DNA of 64,000 bases. Origin: Serratia proteamaculans. GTDB lineage: Bacteria; Pseudomonadota; Gammaproteobacteria; Enterobacterales; Enterobacteriaceae. This document shows, one piece after another, positions 45,797 through 54,373 of this stretch (position 1 is its first letter; every line of letters starts with the position of its first letter). Location of the stretch: positions 35,653-99,652 of the forward strand of contig NZ_WBKI01000011.1 in assembly GCF_008830365.1 (NCBI RefSeq), read 5' to 3'. The notes under the pieces were generated by a model. It searched no databases. It saw only the letters and a list, made by a program, of their open reading frames with translations, and was not told the origin of the DNA. The position numbers were made by a program, and so were the translations under genes.

Positions 45797-46837
45797 TTAC
45801 TCATCCTCGTTATCGAGGGTGTATTTTTTAAAGCGAATAACCTCCTCGCCGATCCAGTCATTAACCTCAGTGATGCGCTGCTGTAGCGGCGTCAGCTCGT
45901 TGCGGACAAACACCCTTGCTGCCTTCTCCACGTCACCCACTGACCCGACGTTCTCCGGCTTACCGCCCATCAGTTGATAGGGGATGCGGTGGGCGTCCAG
46001 CAGGTCGGCGGCGCTGACCTTTTTGATGTTAAAGAAATCATCCTTTGTCGCTACCTCGCTGAGCGGCACAATCTTGATACCGTCGGGCTTTCCGTTCGGC
46101 GCGTAGAAAAACAGGTTTTTAAAATTCCCCATCCCTTTAGAGTCGCTCATTGCAGCGCGTAACGATTCAACATCAGTGCTGTTCTGCGCGGCGTCTGTTA
46201 CATACATGATGTAGCCCGCATGCGCGCCGTTCTGGTAATACTTGCGACGGAACAGCGTTGCAGACTCGTTAAGCCAGGCTGAATTGAGTGCCGACAGATA
46301 TTCTGGCATTCCGTACAGCTCTTGGTTGATATCCGGCTCCAGCAGGTGGAACACGCTGTCAGGCGCGAATGGATGTGGCTCAACGAAAGATTGCACAAAC
46401 CAATAGACCCCGGGTTCAACACCGCGCCGGGTGTATTTGGCCGGGGAGGTCTCCAGCTTTAACAGCTTGCCGCTGACGCTCTGGCGCTTTTCTAAAAAGG
46501 CGTTGCCGAACACCAGATAATCCAGCACAAACCGGCTGAAATCCTGCTGTGATAACAGCGGGTGTGTGATGTAGGTGCTCGCTAAAATATTGCGCTTCAC
46601 ATAAATCGGCGAGCTGTGGTGAACGGCGGCGCGCAGGCTTTTCGCCAGTCCAGAGAAGCTAATCGGCGGTTCAATCCATTTGCCGTTACCGACGCACTCG
46701 GTGTAGTCCAGAATCTCACGGCGATCGAGAACCGCACTCGGCTCACCAAAGGTAAACGCCTCCATTTTTTGTCCTTCTGCGGCGGTATTCTGCGTACGGT
46801 TTTGTTGACCACGTTGACGCTTGTTTCGCTTATTCAC
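45797..46837 (-). CDS. Q: Portal protein
   Basis: 346 residues (P2 Q is 344), with the AFTFGEPSAVLDRREIL and YVKRNILASTYITHPLLS regions typical of P2-type portals and the C-terminal RIPYQLMGGKPENVGSVGDVEKA motif. Twelve copies form the vertex ring through which DNA enters. It is read leftward with P, as in P2, and overlaps the preceding terminase-like gene by four bases. Confidence 0.94.
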   Translation of the reverse strand: MNKRNKRQRGQQNRTQNTAAEGQKMEAFTFGEPSAVLDRREILDYTECVGNGKWIEPPISFSGLAKSLRAAVHHSSPIYVKRNILASTYITHPLLSQQDFSRFVLDYLVFGNAFLEKRQSVSGKLLKLETSPAKYTRRGVEPGVYWFVQSFVEPHPFAPDSVFHLLEPDINQELYGMPEYLSALNSAWLNESATLFRRKYYQNGAHAGYIMYVTDAAQNSTDVESLRAAMSDSKGMGNFKNLFFYAPNGKPDGIKIVPLSEVATKDDFFNIKKVSAADLLDAHRIPYQLMGGKPENVGSVGDVEKAARVFVRNELTPLQQRITEVNDWIGEEVIRFKKYTLDNEDE

Positions 46838-47514
46838 TTGGCCACCTCGTTTTTTTCCTGCGGCCAGATAGCGGAATAAAGCATGTCAAAATCATCTTTT
46901 GAACATTCGGCTTTTATCTCTGGTAGGTCGATAAGGGTGCTGCCCTGCTGGAAAGCAGTGAGAGCCGAAAGCCGTTGTTGATTCTCCGCTTTTTCTGTCA
47001 CCCAGCACGCGTAAGCCTCGTTATTTTCAGAGGGAGAGGTATAAGCCGTGAATCGGTGATTTGCATGGGCGGACAATCCACGGGCAATTTTGAACAAGTT
47101 GGCTGGTTTTTCTGCCCAAGCATATTCACTTACATAGGCGTTACCAGAGAACGCGGCGATAGTGCTTTGGTTGCCACCGAGAAAGCGAATTTCAGCGCCG
47201 TTTGCTAACTTGATAACAGAATCGTTAGGGTTAATAGCTACTCCCGCTAGTGCGGAAAAATGAGCAATAATTTGTCGATTAATTGACATCGCGTTATCTA
47301 CGCTTGGGGCTAGAAAATACTGATTGCGACCTGTTTCAATGGCATCAATTAATGCTTCCAGAGAGAAATACCAGTCAGCACCACACTGCCGAGTTTTTGT
47401 GATGTGGCGTATCTTTTTCTGTGAAATGAACCAGCGCCGCTGATATTCGAAACCATTATTACCCAGCAGGATTTTTAAGGTTGCGGCTTGCTGGCCGGTA
47501 AATTCATAGCGCAT
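46834..47514 (-). CDS. Terminase-ATPase-like paralogue of P, without nuclease domain
   Basis: 226 residues. It aligns with residues 140-300 of the adjacent P protein: KTRQCGAD at 40-47 matches Walker-A-like KSRQIGAT, WYFSLEALIDAIETGRNQYFLAP matches FYFSRESLLHALKTGHNQIFLSA, and FLGGNQSTIAAFSGNAYVSEYAW matches FLGTNSNTAQSHNGDLLVDEIFW. The Walker B Asp is Ser here (S129) while Glu (E130) is kept. No nuclease half follows. TAATG coupling links it to P and an ATGA overlap to Q. Probably an accessory or regulatory packaging protein; not a fragment, because both ends are tightly coupled. Confidence 0.82.
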   Translation of the reverse strand: MRYEFTGQQAATLKILLGNNGFEYQRRWFISQKKIRHITKTRQCGADWYFSLEALIDAIETGRNQYFLAPSVDNAMSINRQIIAHFSALAGVAINPNDSVIKLANGAEIRFLGGNQSTIAAFSGNAYVSEYAWAEKPANLFKIARGLSAHANHRFTAYTSPSENNEAYACWVTEKAENQQRLSALTAFQQGSTLIDLPEIKAECSKDDFDMLYSAIWPQEKNEVAK

Positions 47515-49283
47515 TAGTTGAACTCCAGAATAGATTTAGAAGGCTGGCCGTTTGCGGCGGTCAGGGGTTCATTTAGCAGGGCGTGCATGGTGGCCCATGC
47601 GACGTCGGCGTGACTGGCTTCCTCGCTGCGACTGGCCTCGTAGGTCATGCCTCGGCCGCTGGCGGTCATGGTTTTGCGGATGGCCATAAACGATTTGGTG
47701 ACGTCGGTATACGCGGTGTCATATTCCAGCCGGCCGCTGCCGATAGTGTCTTTCGCCTTCAACACCAAGGCGGTTTTTACCTCGGCGCTGTAGCGAATTT
47801 CGCGGGCAGCGGGGTAGAAGGCGCGCACCAACTGGAAAACGCCTTGCCCGATGCCTGTTGCGTCGATGCCGATATATTCAACGTTGTATTTTCCGGTCAG
47901 CTTACGGATGGATTCGGCCTGCGTGGCAAAGTCCATGCCTTTCCACTGGTGGCGCTCCAGTATGCGGAATTTACCGCCCGTCACCATCGGTGGGGCCAGC
48001 ACCACGCAACCGGCGCTATCGCCGGAGTGCGCTGGGTCATAGCCGACCCACACCGGACGGTCACCGAATGGCCGGTCAGCGTAGGGGTTAACGTCCGTCC
48101 ACTCGACCAGACTGTCGACCATGCAGCCCTGCAGCTCCTCAAACGGGAACACTGACGCGCTATCGTCGACAAATTCACACATGAACAGGTTGCGGAAATC
48201 CTCGGCGCTGTTCTCGCGCTTCAACACGTCGAGGTCAAACAGGTTACAGCCACCGCGCAAGGCGTCCTCAATGGTGACGATTTGCCGCCATTGACCGTCA
48301 TCGCACAGTTTCCCGGCAGCTAACGCGCGGTGGCTGATATCGATCTCGACGTGCTCGCTGGCGTTTTTGCGGCCCTTGTTAAACAGCTCGCCAGACCAGA
48401 ACGGAAACGCGCCATGTGCCAGCGTTGACGGGGTAGAAAAGTAGGTCGACCGGAGGTGCTTTTGCGAGGCCATGCCGGAGGCCACTTTGCGCAGCTTTTG
48501 GAAGTTGGGGATCCAGAAGATTTCATCGACCAGCAGGTCGCCGTTATGGCTTTGCGCGGTGTTGGAGTTGGTGCCGAGAAAAATCAGTTTTGCACCGTTA
48601 TTGCCGAGCACAATCGGGTCACCGGTCAGCTCAACGTCAACCCGCCGGGCAAACTGAATAATGTATTCGCGGAATACATACGCCTGCGTTTTGCTTGCTG
48701 ACAGGAATATCTGGTTATGGCCGGTTTTAAGCGCGTGCAGCAGTGACTCTCGGGAAAAATAGAAGGTCGCCCCAATCTGGCGCGATTTCAGAATATCGCG
48801 GATGCGGTGCGCCAGTCCGGCCTTGTGCCAGCCGAGCTGATAATCGAAAGACTCGTCGTAGAAAATCTCTTCCAATTTCGCGATAGCCTCATCGCTGAAA
48901 TAGTTCTTTGTCGGCTTTTTGCGCTCGCCTTTGTTGCGGTTGGCGACGTTGGGGTTGAGGTCGACTTCGTTGCCGGAATTCATGTAGCGGCTGACGCGCG
49001 CAAGGCGCTCAATCTGGCGGCCTAATAGGTCAATTTCTTTGTAGTCGCTGCCCTCTTTTTTTGTCTTGAGAACGAGTTGCACCATTCGCGCCTCGATGCT
49101 GGACTCCACGCGGGAAATCGGCGCGATATCGTCCCATTTTTCCCGCTGTTTCCAGCTCTGCACCGTGGGTGCTTTCTGCTTCAACATTTCCGCGATTTGC
49201 TTCACGGAGAAACCTTGCCAGTACAGCAACGCAGCCTGTCGGCGTGGGTCGCTGAGTAACGAGGTGTCGGTCTGGATTTGCAT
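47514..49283 (-). CDS. P: Terminase large (ATPase) subunit
   Basis: 589 residues (P2 P is 590). N-terminal helix-turn-helix (YWQGFSVKQIAEMLKQKAPTVQSW) for cos binding, Walker A-like LKSRQIGAT at about 165-173, Walker B LLVDE at 250-254, and a C-terminal RNase-H-type nuclease domain with aspartates in VGYDPAHSGDSAG and YIGIDATGIG. With M it cuts cos and drives packaging. It is first in the leftward operon, divergent from O. Confidence 0.96.
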   Translation of the reverse strand: MQIQTDTSLLSDPRRQAALLYWQGFSVKQIAEMLKQKAPTVQSWKQREKWDDIAPISRVESSIEARMVQLVLKTKKEGSDYKEIDLLGRQIERLARVSRYMNSGNEVDLNPNVANRNKGERKKPTKNYFSDEAIAKLEEIFYDESFDYQLGWHKAGLAHRIRDILKSRQIGATFYFSRESLLHALKTGHNQIFLSASKTQAYVFREYIIQFARRVDVELTGDPIVLGNNGAKLIFLGTNSNTAQSHNGDLLVDEIFWIPNFQKLRKVASGMASQKHLRSTYFSTPSTLAHGAFPFWSGELFNKGRKNASEHVEIDISHRALAAGKLCDDGQWRQIVTIEDALRGGCNLFDLDVLKRENSAEDFRNLFMCEFVDDSASVFPFEELQGCMVDSLVEWTDVNPYADRPFGDRPVWVGYDPAHSGDSAGCVVLAPPMVTGGKFRILERHQWKGMDFATQAESIRKLTGKYNVEYIGIDATGIGQGVFQLVRAFYPAAREIRYSAEVKTALVLKAKDTIGSGRLEYDTAYTDVTKSFMAIRKTMTASGRGMTYEASRSEEASHADVAWATMHALLNEPLTAANGQPSKSILEFN

Positions 49284-49443
49284 GATATGCCCTCATGTGG
49301 ATGACGAGGGCAAGGCTACGCAAGCCACGACGGCCGCGCGCTAAGGTGCTGTTGTCTGAGGGATAGTCCGTCGGCAGTCGCTGGCCGTGAGGGTGGTCAG
49401 TCGGGAAACTAGCCCCGACCTTAACCACTCAGGACAATGGCTC

Positions 49444-50289
49444 ATGGCAAAGAAAGTATCTAAATGGTTTCGCATTGGCGTCGAGGGCGACACCTGTGAC
49501 AACCGCGTAATTGACGGTAACGATATTCAGGAAATGGCCGCCGGTTTTGACCCGCGTGTTTATGGCTGCCGTATCAATCTGGAGCACATCAAAGGGCTGT
49601 TTCCCAATGGCGATTTTAAACGCCTCGGCGACGTGGTCGAGCTGAAAGCCGAGACGATTGATGATGATTCCATCCTCAACGGCAAGTGGGCGCTGTTTGC
49701 CAAAATGACCCCGACCGACGAACTGGTCGCCATGGTCAAGGCCAGCCAGAAAGTCTACACCTCCATGGAAGTCCGCCCGAACTTTGCCAACACCGGCAAA
49801 TGCTACTTAGTCGGTCTGGCGGTCACTGATGACCCGGCTAGCCTCGGCACCGAGTACCTCGAATTCTGTTCCCGCGCCAAGACTAACCCGCTGGCCGGTA
49901 AAAAAGCCGAGCCGGGTGATGTGTTCTCGGTGGCGACTGAGGTGCTGCTGGAGTTTGAGGAGCTGCCTGACAGTCTGCTAACCAATCTGACCGACCGAGT
50001 AAAAGGCATGTTCAGCCGCAAGCAAGTCAGCGATGACGCGCGATTCAGCGATGTGCATGACGCGGTCACCGTTATCGCCGAGCAGGTACAAACCAACGGT
50101 GACAGCGCCGAAACGCGCTTTGCCCAGCTTGAACAGGAAATCGCAGGGTTGAAAGGCGAGGTAACGGCCGGTCAGGAACAGCTTTCCGAGCTTCAGACCA
50201 CTCTCGATACCACCGAGAACCTGAGCCAGCAGCGACGCCCGAAAGCCTCCGGCGGCAACGGTGAAGACAGTCTGTTGACCAACTGCTGA
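49444..50289 (+). CDS. O: Capsid scaffolding protein with protease domain
   Basis: The ATG at 49444 follows AGGA; 281 residues (P2 O is 284). The serine protease triad known for P2 O is at the same residue numbers: D19, H48 (in NLEHIKG) and S107 (in VYTSMEV). The C-terminal half is a long helix (about 195-260, with AETRFAQLEQEIAGLKGEV) that scaffolds the shell. The protein cleaves itself, N and Q during maturation. First gene of the rightward late operon. Confidence 0.95.
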   Translation: MAKKVSKWFRIGVEGDTCDNRVIDGNDIQEMAAGFDPRVYGCRINLEHIKGLFPNGDFKRLGDVVELKAETIDDDSILNGKWALFAKMTPTDELVAMVKASQKVYTSMEVRPNFANTGKCYLVGLAVTDDPASLGTEYLEFCSRAKTNPLAGKKAEPGDVFSVATEVLLEFEELPDSLLTNLTDRVKGMFSRKQVSDDARFSDVHDAVTVIAEQVQTNGDSAETRFAQLEQEIAGLKGEVTAGQEQLSELQTTLDTTENLSQQRRPKASGGNGEDSLLTNC

Positions 50290-50359
50290 TAACAGCCAGG
50301 GCGGGGCGCGTGGCGTGCCGCTGTGAAGTAACCCGAATTCATCGAATCAGGATAATGTA

Positions 50360-51565
50360 ATGAAGACAAAGACCCGCTTTCAATTTAACGCCTATCTGCA
50401 ACAGGTTGCCAAGCTGAACGGCATCACGGACGTTGGCGATATCTCCAAAAAATTCAGTGTAGAGCCGTCAGTGACGCAATCGCTGATGAACATCGTACAG
50501 GAGTCCTCCGAGTTCCTGACCCGCATCAACATTACCCCGGTTGCTGAGTTGAAGGGCGAGAAGGTTGGCGTGGGCGTCAACGGTTCAATTGCCAGCACCA
50601 CTGACACCGACGGTGGCAAAGAGCGTCAGACCGCTGACTTCACCTCGCTGGAGTCCAATAAATACGAATGCCAGCAGGTGAACTTTGATTTCCATCTGCG
50701 CTATAACCAGCTTGATTTGTGGGCGCGCTATCAGGATTTCCAGTTACGCATCCGCAACGCCATCGCCAAGCGTCAGGCACTGGATTTCATCATGGCCGGG
50801 TTTAACGGCACCAGCCGCGCGGCGACCTCTGACCGTGCCAAAAACCCGATGCTGCAAGATGTGGCTGAGGGCTGGCTGGAAAAATACCGCAAAGAAGCCC
50901 CATCCCGCGTGATGAGCAACATCACCGGCGAAGATGGCGCGGTAATTTCGACGGTTATTCGCATTGGCAAGGGCGGCGATTATGCCAATCTTGATGCCGT
51001 GGTGATGGACGCGACCAACAACCTGATTGCGCCATGGCATCAGGAGTCGCCTGACCTTGTGGTGATTTGTGGCCGTAAACTGCTGGCCGACAAATATTTC
51101 CCGCTGGTCAACCAAGAGCAACCCAATACCGAGGCACTGGCCGCCGACGTGATTGTCAGCCAGAAGCGTATCGGTAACCTGCCAGCGGTGCGCGTGCCGT
51201 TCTTCCCGGCTAACGCCATCTTTATCACCACGCTCGCCAATCTGTCGATTTACATCATGGATGACAGTCACCGTCGCCACATTGAAGAGAACGCCAAGCG
51301 TGACCGCGTCGAAAACTACGAGTCGATGAAAATTGACTATGTGGTCGAAGACTATGCGGCCGGTTGCCTGATTGAAAACATCGAGCTGCTGCCCGCACCG
51401 ACTGAAAAATCGGCCGCTATGGTATCGAATGTGATCCAGCAGTCATCCGGCGCGGATATCAATGCGTTAGCTGACGCTATCGTGCTGGCAGTTCAAGGCG
51501 CTGTGGCTCAACCGGCAGCAACCCCGGAAACCACGCCGGAAACTCAACCAGAAGGCGGCGAGTAA
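50360..51565 (+). CDS. N: Major capsid protein
   Basis: 401 residues, about 44 longer than P2 N (357). The N terminus (MKTKTRFQFNAYLQQVAKLNG) contains the region removed by O during maturation. The conserved body runs to about residue 345. A C-terminal extension follows, rich in Ala, Pro, Thr and Glu (ending ATPETTPETQPEGGE), likely flexible and surface-exposed. HK97-type fold is known for the family. Confidence 0.95.
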   Translation: MKTKTRFQFNAYLQQVAKLNGITDVGDISKKFSVEPSVTQSLMNIVQESSEFLTRINITPVAELKGEKVGVGVNGSIASTTDTDGGKERQTADFTSLESNKYECQQVNFDFHLRYNQLDLWARYQDFQLRIRNAIAKRQALDFIMAGFNGTSRAATSDRAKNPMLQDVAEGWLEKYRKEAPSRVMSNITGEDGAVISTVIRIGKGGDYANLDAVVMDATNNLIAPWHQESPDLVVICGRKLLADKYFPLVNQEQPNTEALAADVIVSQKRIGNLPAVRVPFFPANAIFITTLANLSIYIMDDSHRRHIEENAKRDRVENYESMKIDYVVEDYAAGCLIENIELLPAPTEKSAAMVSNVIQQSSGADINALADAIVLAVQGAVAQPAATPETTPETQPEGGE

Positions 51566-51568
51566 ACC

Positions 51569-52315
51569 ATGACGAGTCCCGCACAGCGTCACATGATGCG
51601 GGTCTCGGCCGTGGAGGCCGCGCAGCGGGTGGATAACCCGCTGCGCCATGCCACCGCCTACGAGCAAATGCTCGTCAAGCTGGCCGCAGACCGCACCAAG
51701 CTGAAACTTATCCATTCTGTCGAGAGAAAGGCCGACCACAAACGCGCGATGTTGCCGTTATACGCGCCATGGGTGGCGGGTGTATTAGCCGAAGGTCGGG
51801 GCGCGCAGGATGACATTCTGATGACGGTCATGCAGTGGAAGCTCGACGCCGATGACATTCCCGGCGCGCTGGAAATCGCGCCCTATGCCCTGAAATACCG
51901 TCTTAAGGTGCCGAACAACAAACGGCCGGTCGCGTATCTGTTTGCCGAGGAAGTGGCGCTGTCGGCAGAACGCAGCCGCAAGGCGGGAAGTCCGGCCAGC
52001 ATCGATGACCTACGCGTCGCCATTGAGATGACCGCCGCCGAGGATATGCCTGACATGGTCAAGGCCAAGCTCTACAAGGTGGCTGGTCTTATGTTGAGCG
52101 ACAGCGGTGACCCGGCGCAGGCGCTGGAGTACCTCGTCCGCGCAATGCAGCTCGACAGCAATGCCGGGGTGAAAAAAGAGATCCAAAAATGCGAGAGCGC
52201 ACTTAAGCCGAAGCCCGCGCCCATTGCGAAAAGAACAACCACGCGCACGCGTAAGGCCGCCGCTACTCCGGCCAAACGCGGGCGACCACGCAAGGCGGTA
52301 AAAACCGCCGGTTAA
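51569..52315 (+). CDS. M: Terminase small (endonuclease) subunit
   Basis: 248 residues (P2 M is 247). The N-terminal SPAQRHMMRVSAVEAAQ and the central DDILMTVMQWKLDADDIPGALEIAPYAL are typical. The C-terminal 40 residues are basic (TTTRTRKAAATPAKRGRPRK) with an AT-hook-like GRPRK. It works with P to cleave cos. It starts three bases after N. Confidence 0.95.
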   Translation: MTSPAQRHMMRVSAVEAAQRVDNPLRHATAYEQMLVKLAADRTKLKLIHSVERKADHKRAMLPLYAPWVAGVLAEGRGAQDDILMTVMQWKLDADDIPGALEIAPYALKYRLKVPNNKRPVAYLFAEEVALSAERSRKAGSPASIDDLRVAIEMTAAEDMPDMVKAKLYKVAGLMLSDSGDPAQALEYLVRAMQLDSNAGVKKEIQKCESALKPKPAPIAKRTTTRTRKAAATPAKRGRPRKAVKTAG

Positions 52316-52409
52316 CAGAACGCACCCCCGTGCCGGGCGGCACGATGGCCGCGAGTGTCTTTTGACTTATCAACGCCATCGTCCACCGCCCACCCATTTT
52401 GAGGTTGTC

Positions 52410-52916
52410 ATGACGACAGTGATTATACGTAACCCGGTTGAGCCGAAGGACGAGCCAACGGCCATTATCCCGCAACCGGATGAACCTGAGCCGGTGATTA
52501 AAAACACCTTCTTTTTCCCGGACGTTGACCCGAAGCGCATTCGTGAATTAATGCGGCTGGAGTACACGTTCACACCGGAGCGTCTGCGCTTTGCTATTCG
52601 CAGCGGTATCGCGGAGGCGAATGCGGAGCTGTATCTCTACCGCGAGCAGCAAATCGCCGCCGGGTTCAAGACGTTGGCCGAGGTTCCTGCCGATGAAATC
52701 GACGGGGAAAGCGAGAAGTGTTTTCACTACCTGAGTGCGGTTTGTGCCATGACCACCGCGACGCTGTACGAGCGTTATCGGGGTGCGGATGCCAGCGCCA
52801 AGGGGGACAAAAAAGCCGACAGCGTCGAGGTGTCCATTGATGAGCACTGGCGGGACATGCGCTGGTCAATTGCCCGTTTGCAGGGTAAACCGCGCTGCAT
52901 TGTCGGACAAATCTGA
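52410..52916 (+). CDS. L: Head completion/stabilisation protein
   Basis: Start at 52410 after a GAGG site gives 168 residues (P2 L is 169). The conserved segment FFFPDVDPKRIRELMRLEYTF and the C-terminal EHWRDMRWSIARLQGKPR are recognised. It seals filled heads. A CGTGCC/GGCACG hairpin (52329-52344) lies upstream in the 94-bp M-L gap. The stop overlaps the X start. Confidence 0.93.
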   Translation: MTTVIIRNPVEPKDEPTAIIPQPDEPEPVIKNTFFFPDVDPKRIRELMRLEYTFTPERLRFAIRSGIAEANAELYLYREQQIAAGFKTLAEVPADEIDGESEKCFHYLSAVCAMTTATLYERYRGADASAKGDKKADSVEVSIDEHWRDMRWSIARLQGKPRCIVGQI

Positions 52917-53119
52917 TGAATGTCATCGCGCTTCAGGGGGACACGCTCGACGCGCTGTGTTATCGCGCCTACGGCCGCACCGAGGGCGTGGTCGAGGCGG
53001 TGCTGCTGGCTAATTCGGGGCTGGCTGAGTTGGGTGTCATCTTGCCGCATGGCACGGTGGTCACGCTGCCAGTGATTGACACGGCCCCGGCATCCGAAAC
53101 CGTTCAGCTATGGGATTAA
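52916..53119 (+). CDS. X: Tail protein X
   Basis: 67 residues, the P2 X length. GDTLDALCYRAYGRTEGVVEAVLLAN has the LysM-like pattern seen in tail X proteins, and HGTVVTLP follows. A minor tail component needed for tail assembly. One-base overlap with L; the following holin frame overlaps its end. Confidence 0.93.
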   Translation: MNVIALQGDTLDALCYRAYGRTEGVVEAVLLANSGLAELGVILPHGTVVTLPVIDTAPASETVQLWD

Positions 53120-53121
53120 CC

Positions 53122-53331
53122 ATGGAGAAAGTTACCTCGTTTATTGCCTACGCCGTCGCGGTGCTGTTGGCGTGGGCCGGGAAGTATTCCGCGCAGGATA
53201 TCGCGCTGATTGTCGGCGCGGTGGTTGGCGTCGGCACCTTTGTCACCAACTGGTACTACCGCCGCAAAAGCTATCTGCTGCTAAAAAATGTCGGCATCCC
53301 TCGGGAGGTTATCGATGAAATCAATCGTTAA
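53122..53331 (+). CDS. Small two-helix holin, replacing P2 Y
   Basis: 69 residues from the ATG at 53122 (GGGA site at 53112-53115); an in-frame ATG at 53110 would add four residues. Two transmembrane helices (about 6-22 and 28-47) are followed by a basic tail (YYRRKSYLLLKN). It is unrelated to the three-helix P2 Y (93 residues) and resembles the HP1-type/two-helix class. The next gene encodes a SAR endolysin, so a small-hole (pinholin) role is plausible. Coupled to X. Confidence 0.82.
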   Translation: MEKVTSFIAYAVAVLLAWAGKYSAQDIALIVGAVVGVGTFVTNWYYRRKSYLLLKNVGIPREVIDEINR

Positions 53332-53824
53332 ACGTTGCAGTGTCGCCGCCGTGCTGGCGCTGGCGGCCCTGTTGCCGGATTTTACCCGGCTGCATACGTC
53401 GATGGCGGGACTTGAGCTTATTGCCAATTTAGAAGGGTGTCGCTTGAGTCCGTACCAGTGCAGCGCAGGCGTCTGGACAAGTGGCATTGGTCACACGGCC
53501 GGGGTTAACCCAGGGCGACCCATTACCGAGCGGGAGGCGGCGGTCAATCTGGTGGCCGATGTCATGCGGGTCGAGAAGCGCCTCGCGCAGTGCATACCGG
53601 TGACCATGCCGCAACCGGTCTATGACGCCGTGGTCAGCTTTGCGTTTAACGTGGGCACGGGTGCGGCGTGCTCGTCGACACTGGCGTATTTCATCAATAA
53701 AAAACAGTGGCCGGCCGCGTGCAATCAGCTTCCCCGCTGGGTGTTTGTCAACGGCGTCAGGTCTGCCGGGCTGGAGAATCGCCGGGGGCGTGAGTTGGCG
53801 TTATGCATGAAGGGGGCATTATGA
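53315..53824 (+). CDS. SAR endolysin (GH24 lysozyme, P1 Lyz type)
   Basis: 169 residues from the ATG at 53315 with a GGGAGG site. The N-terminal weakly hydrophobic SAR segment (about 8-20, CSVAAVLALAALL) is followed by the GH24 core GLELIANLEGC and GIGHT. Catalytic spacing E40-C49-T55 equals T4 lysozyme E-8x-D-5x-T with Cys in place of Asp, exactly as in phage P1 Lyz (E42-C51-T57). C8 and C42 match the thiol-switch cysteines C13 and C44 of P1 Lyz. It replaces the unrelated P2 K. It overlaps the holin frame. Confidence 0.9.
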   Translation: MKSIVKRCSVAAVLALAALLPDFTRLHTSMAGLELIANLEGCRLSPYQCSAGVWTSGIGHTAGVNPGRPITEREAAVNLVADVMRVEKRLAQCIPVTMPQPVYDAVVSFAFNVGTGAACSSTLAYFINKKQWPAACNQLPRWVFVNGVRSAGLENRRGRELALCMKGAL

Positions 53825-54258
53825 GTGGCGGTAGCAAACTTTTTTTTGCGTTGGTGTTGCTGGCGGTCATTGGCTTGTTGAAATGGCAGGTTCTTACCCT
53901 CGGCGATCGACTGGATGCTACGAAGCTGGAAAACGTCAGGGCAGTGGCGGCGCTAGCCGAAAGCCGAACGGCTATAGCTGCGTTACAGGACAGCGCCCTG
54001 AGCAATGAGCGAGAACAGGTCATTTTACGCCAGCGTATCGCCGCCGCTGACCAACTGGCGAACCGTCGAAACCACACCATTACGAGGTTGCTCAATGAAA
54101 ATGACGTTCTGCGCCGCTGGTATCAGTCTGCTTTGCCTGATGATGTTATCGGGTTGCACACCCGCCCCGACTTTGCCACCCCCGACGATTATTTACGCTG
54201 GCTGTCCGAAGGTCAGCAGTTGCCCTCTGCCCGGCAGCAGCCCGAAAACCAACGGTGA
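53821..54258 (+). CDS. lysB: Spanin inner-membrane subunit LysB (Rz-like)
   Basis: 145 residues (P2 LysB is 141). An N-terminal membrane anchor (LFFALVLLAVIGLLKWQVLTLG) is followed by a long periplasmic coiled coil (about 30-95) typical of i-spanins, and a C-terminal DDYLRWLSEGQQLPSARQ. With LysC it fuses inner and outer membranes at the last step of lysis. The ATG overlaps the endolysin stop. lysC is nested in its 3' part. Confidence 0.9.
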   Translation: MSGGSKLFFALVLLAVIGLLKWQVLTLGDRLDATKLENVRAVAALAESRTAIAALQDSALSNEREQVILRQRIAAADQLANRRNHTITRLLNENDVLRRWYQSALPDDVIGLHTRPDFATPDDYLRWLSEGQQLPSARQQPENQR

Positions 54259-54373
54259 TTTAAGCGCGGATATTTTCAATCTTGAGCGTGCGCTGGTGAG
54301 CTGCGCGCTACAGGTTGAGACCGTGAAAAAATGTCAGGAGGAACACGATGTTAAAACCGAAAAGTCTGCGTAA
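54095..54373 (+). CDS. lysC: Spanin outer-membrane lipoprotein LysC (Rz1-like), nested in lysB
   Basis: 92 residues in the +1 frame relative to lysB, starting at 54095 with a GAGG site. Lipoprotein signal MKMTFCAAGISLLCLMMLSGC with lipobox LSGC, then a proline-rich stretch (TPAPTLPPPT) as in Rz1 proteins. P2 lysC (96 residues) is overlapped by lysB in the same way. The end overlaps R by 26 bases. Confidence 0.9.
   Translation: MKMTFCAAGISLLCLMMLSGCTPAPTLPPPTIIYAGCPKVSSCPLPGSSPKTNGDLSADIFNLERALVSCALQVETVKKCQEEHDVKTEKSA

Noticed and set aside
46834..47514. Reading the P-like gene as a truncated terminase pseudogene
   Set aside because: Start and stop are coupled to both neighbours, the frame is clean, and its sequence differs from P throughout, so it is an old, maintained paralogue.
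49284..49443. Ogr-type box for the divergent O and P promoters
   Set aside because: No exact TGT-N12-ACA on either strand, although a late promoter must be nearby.
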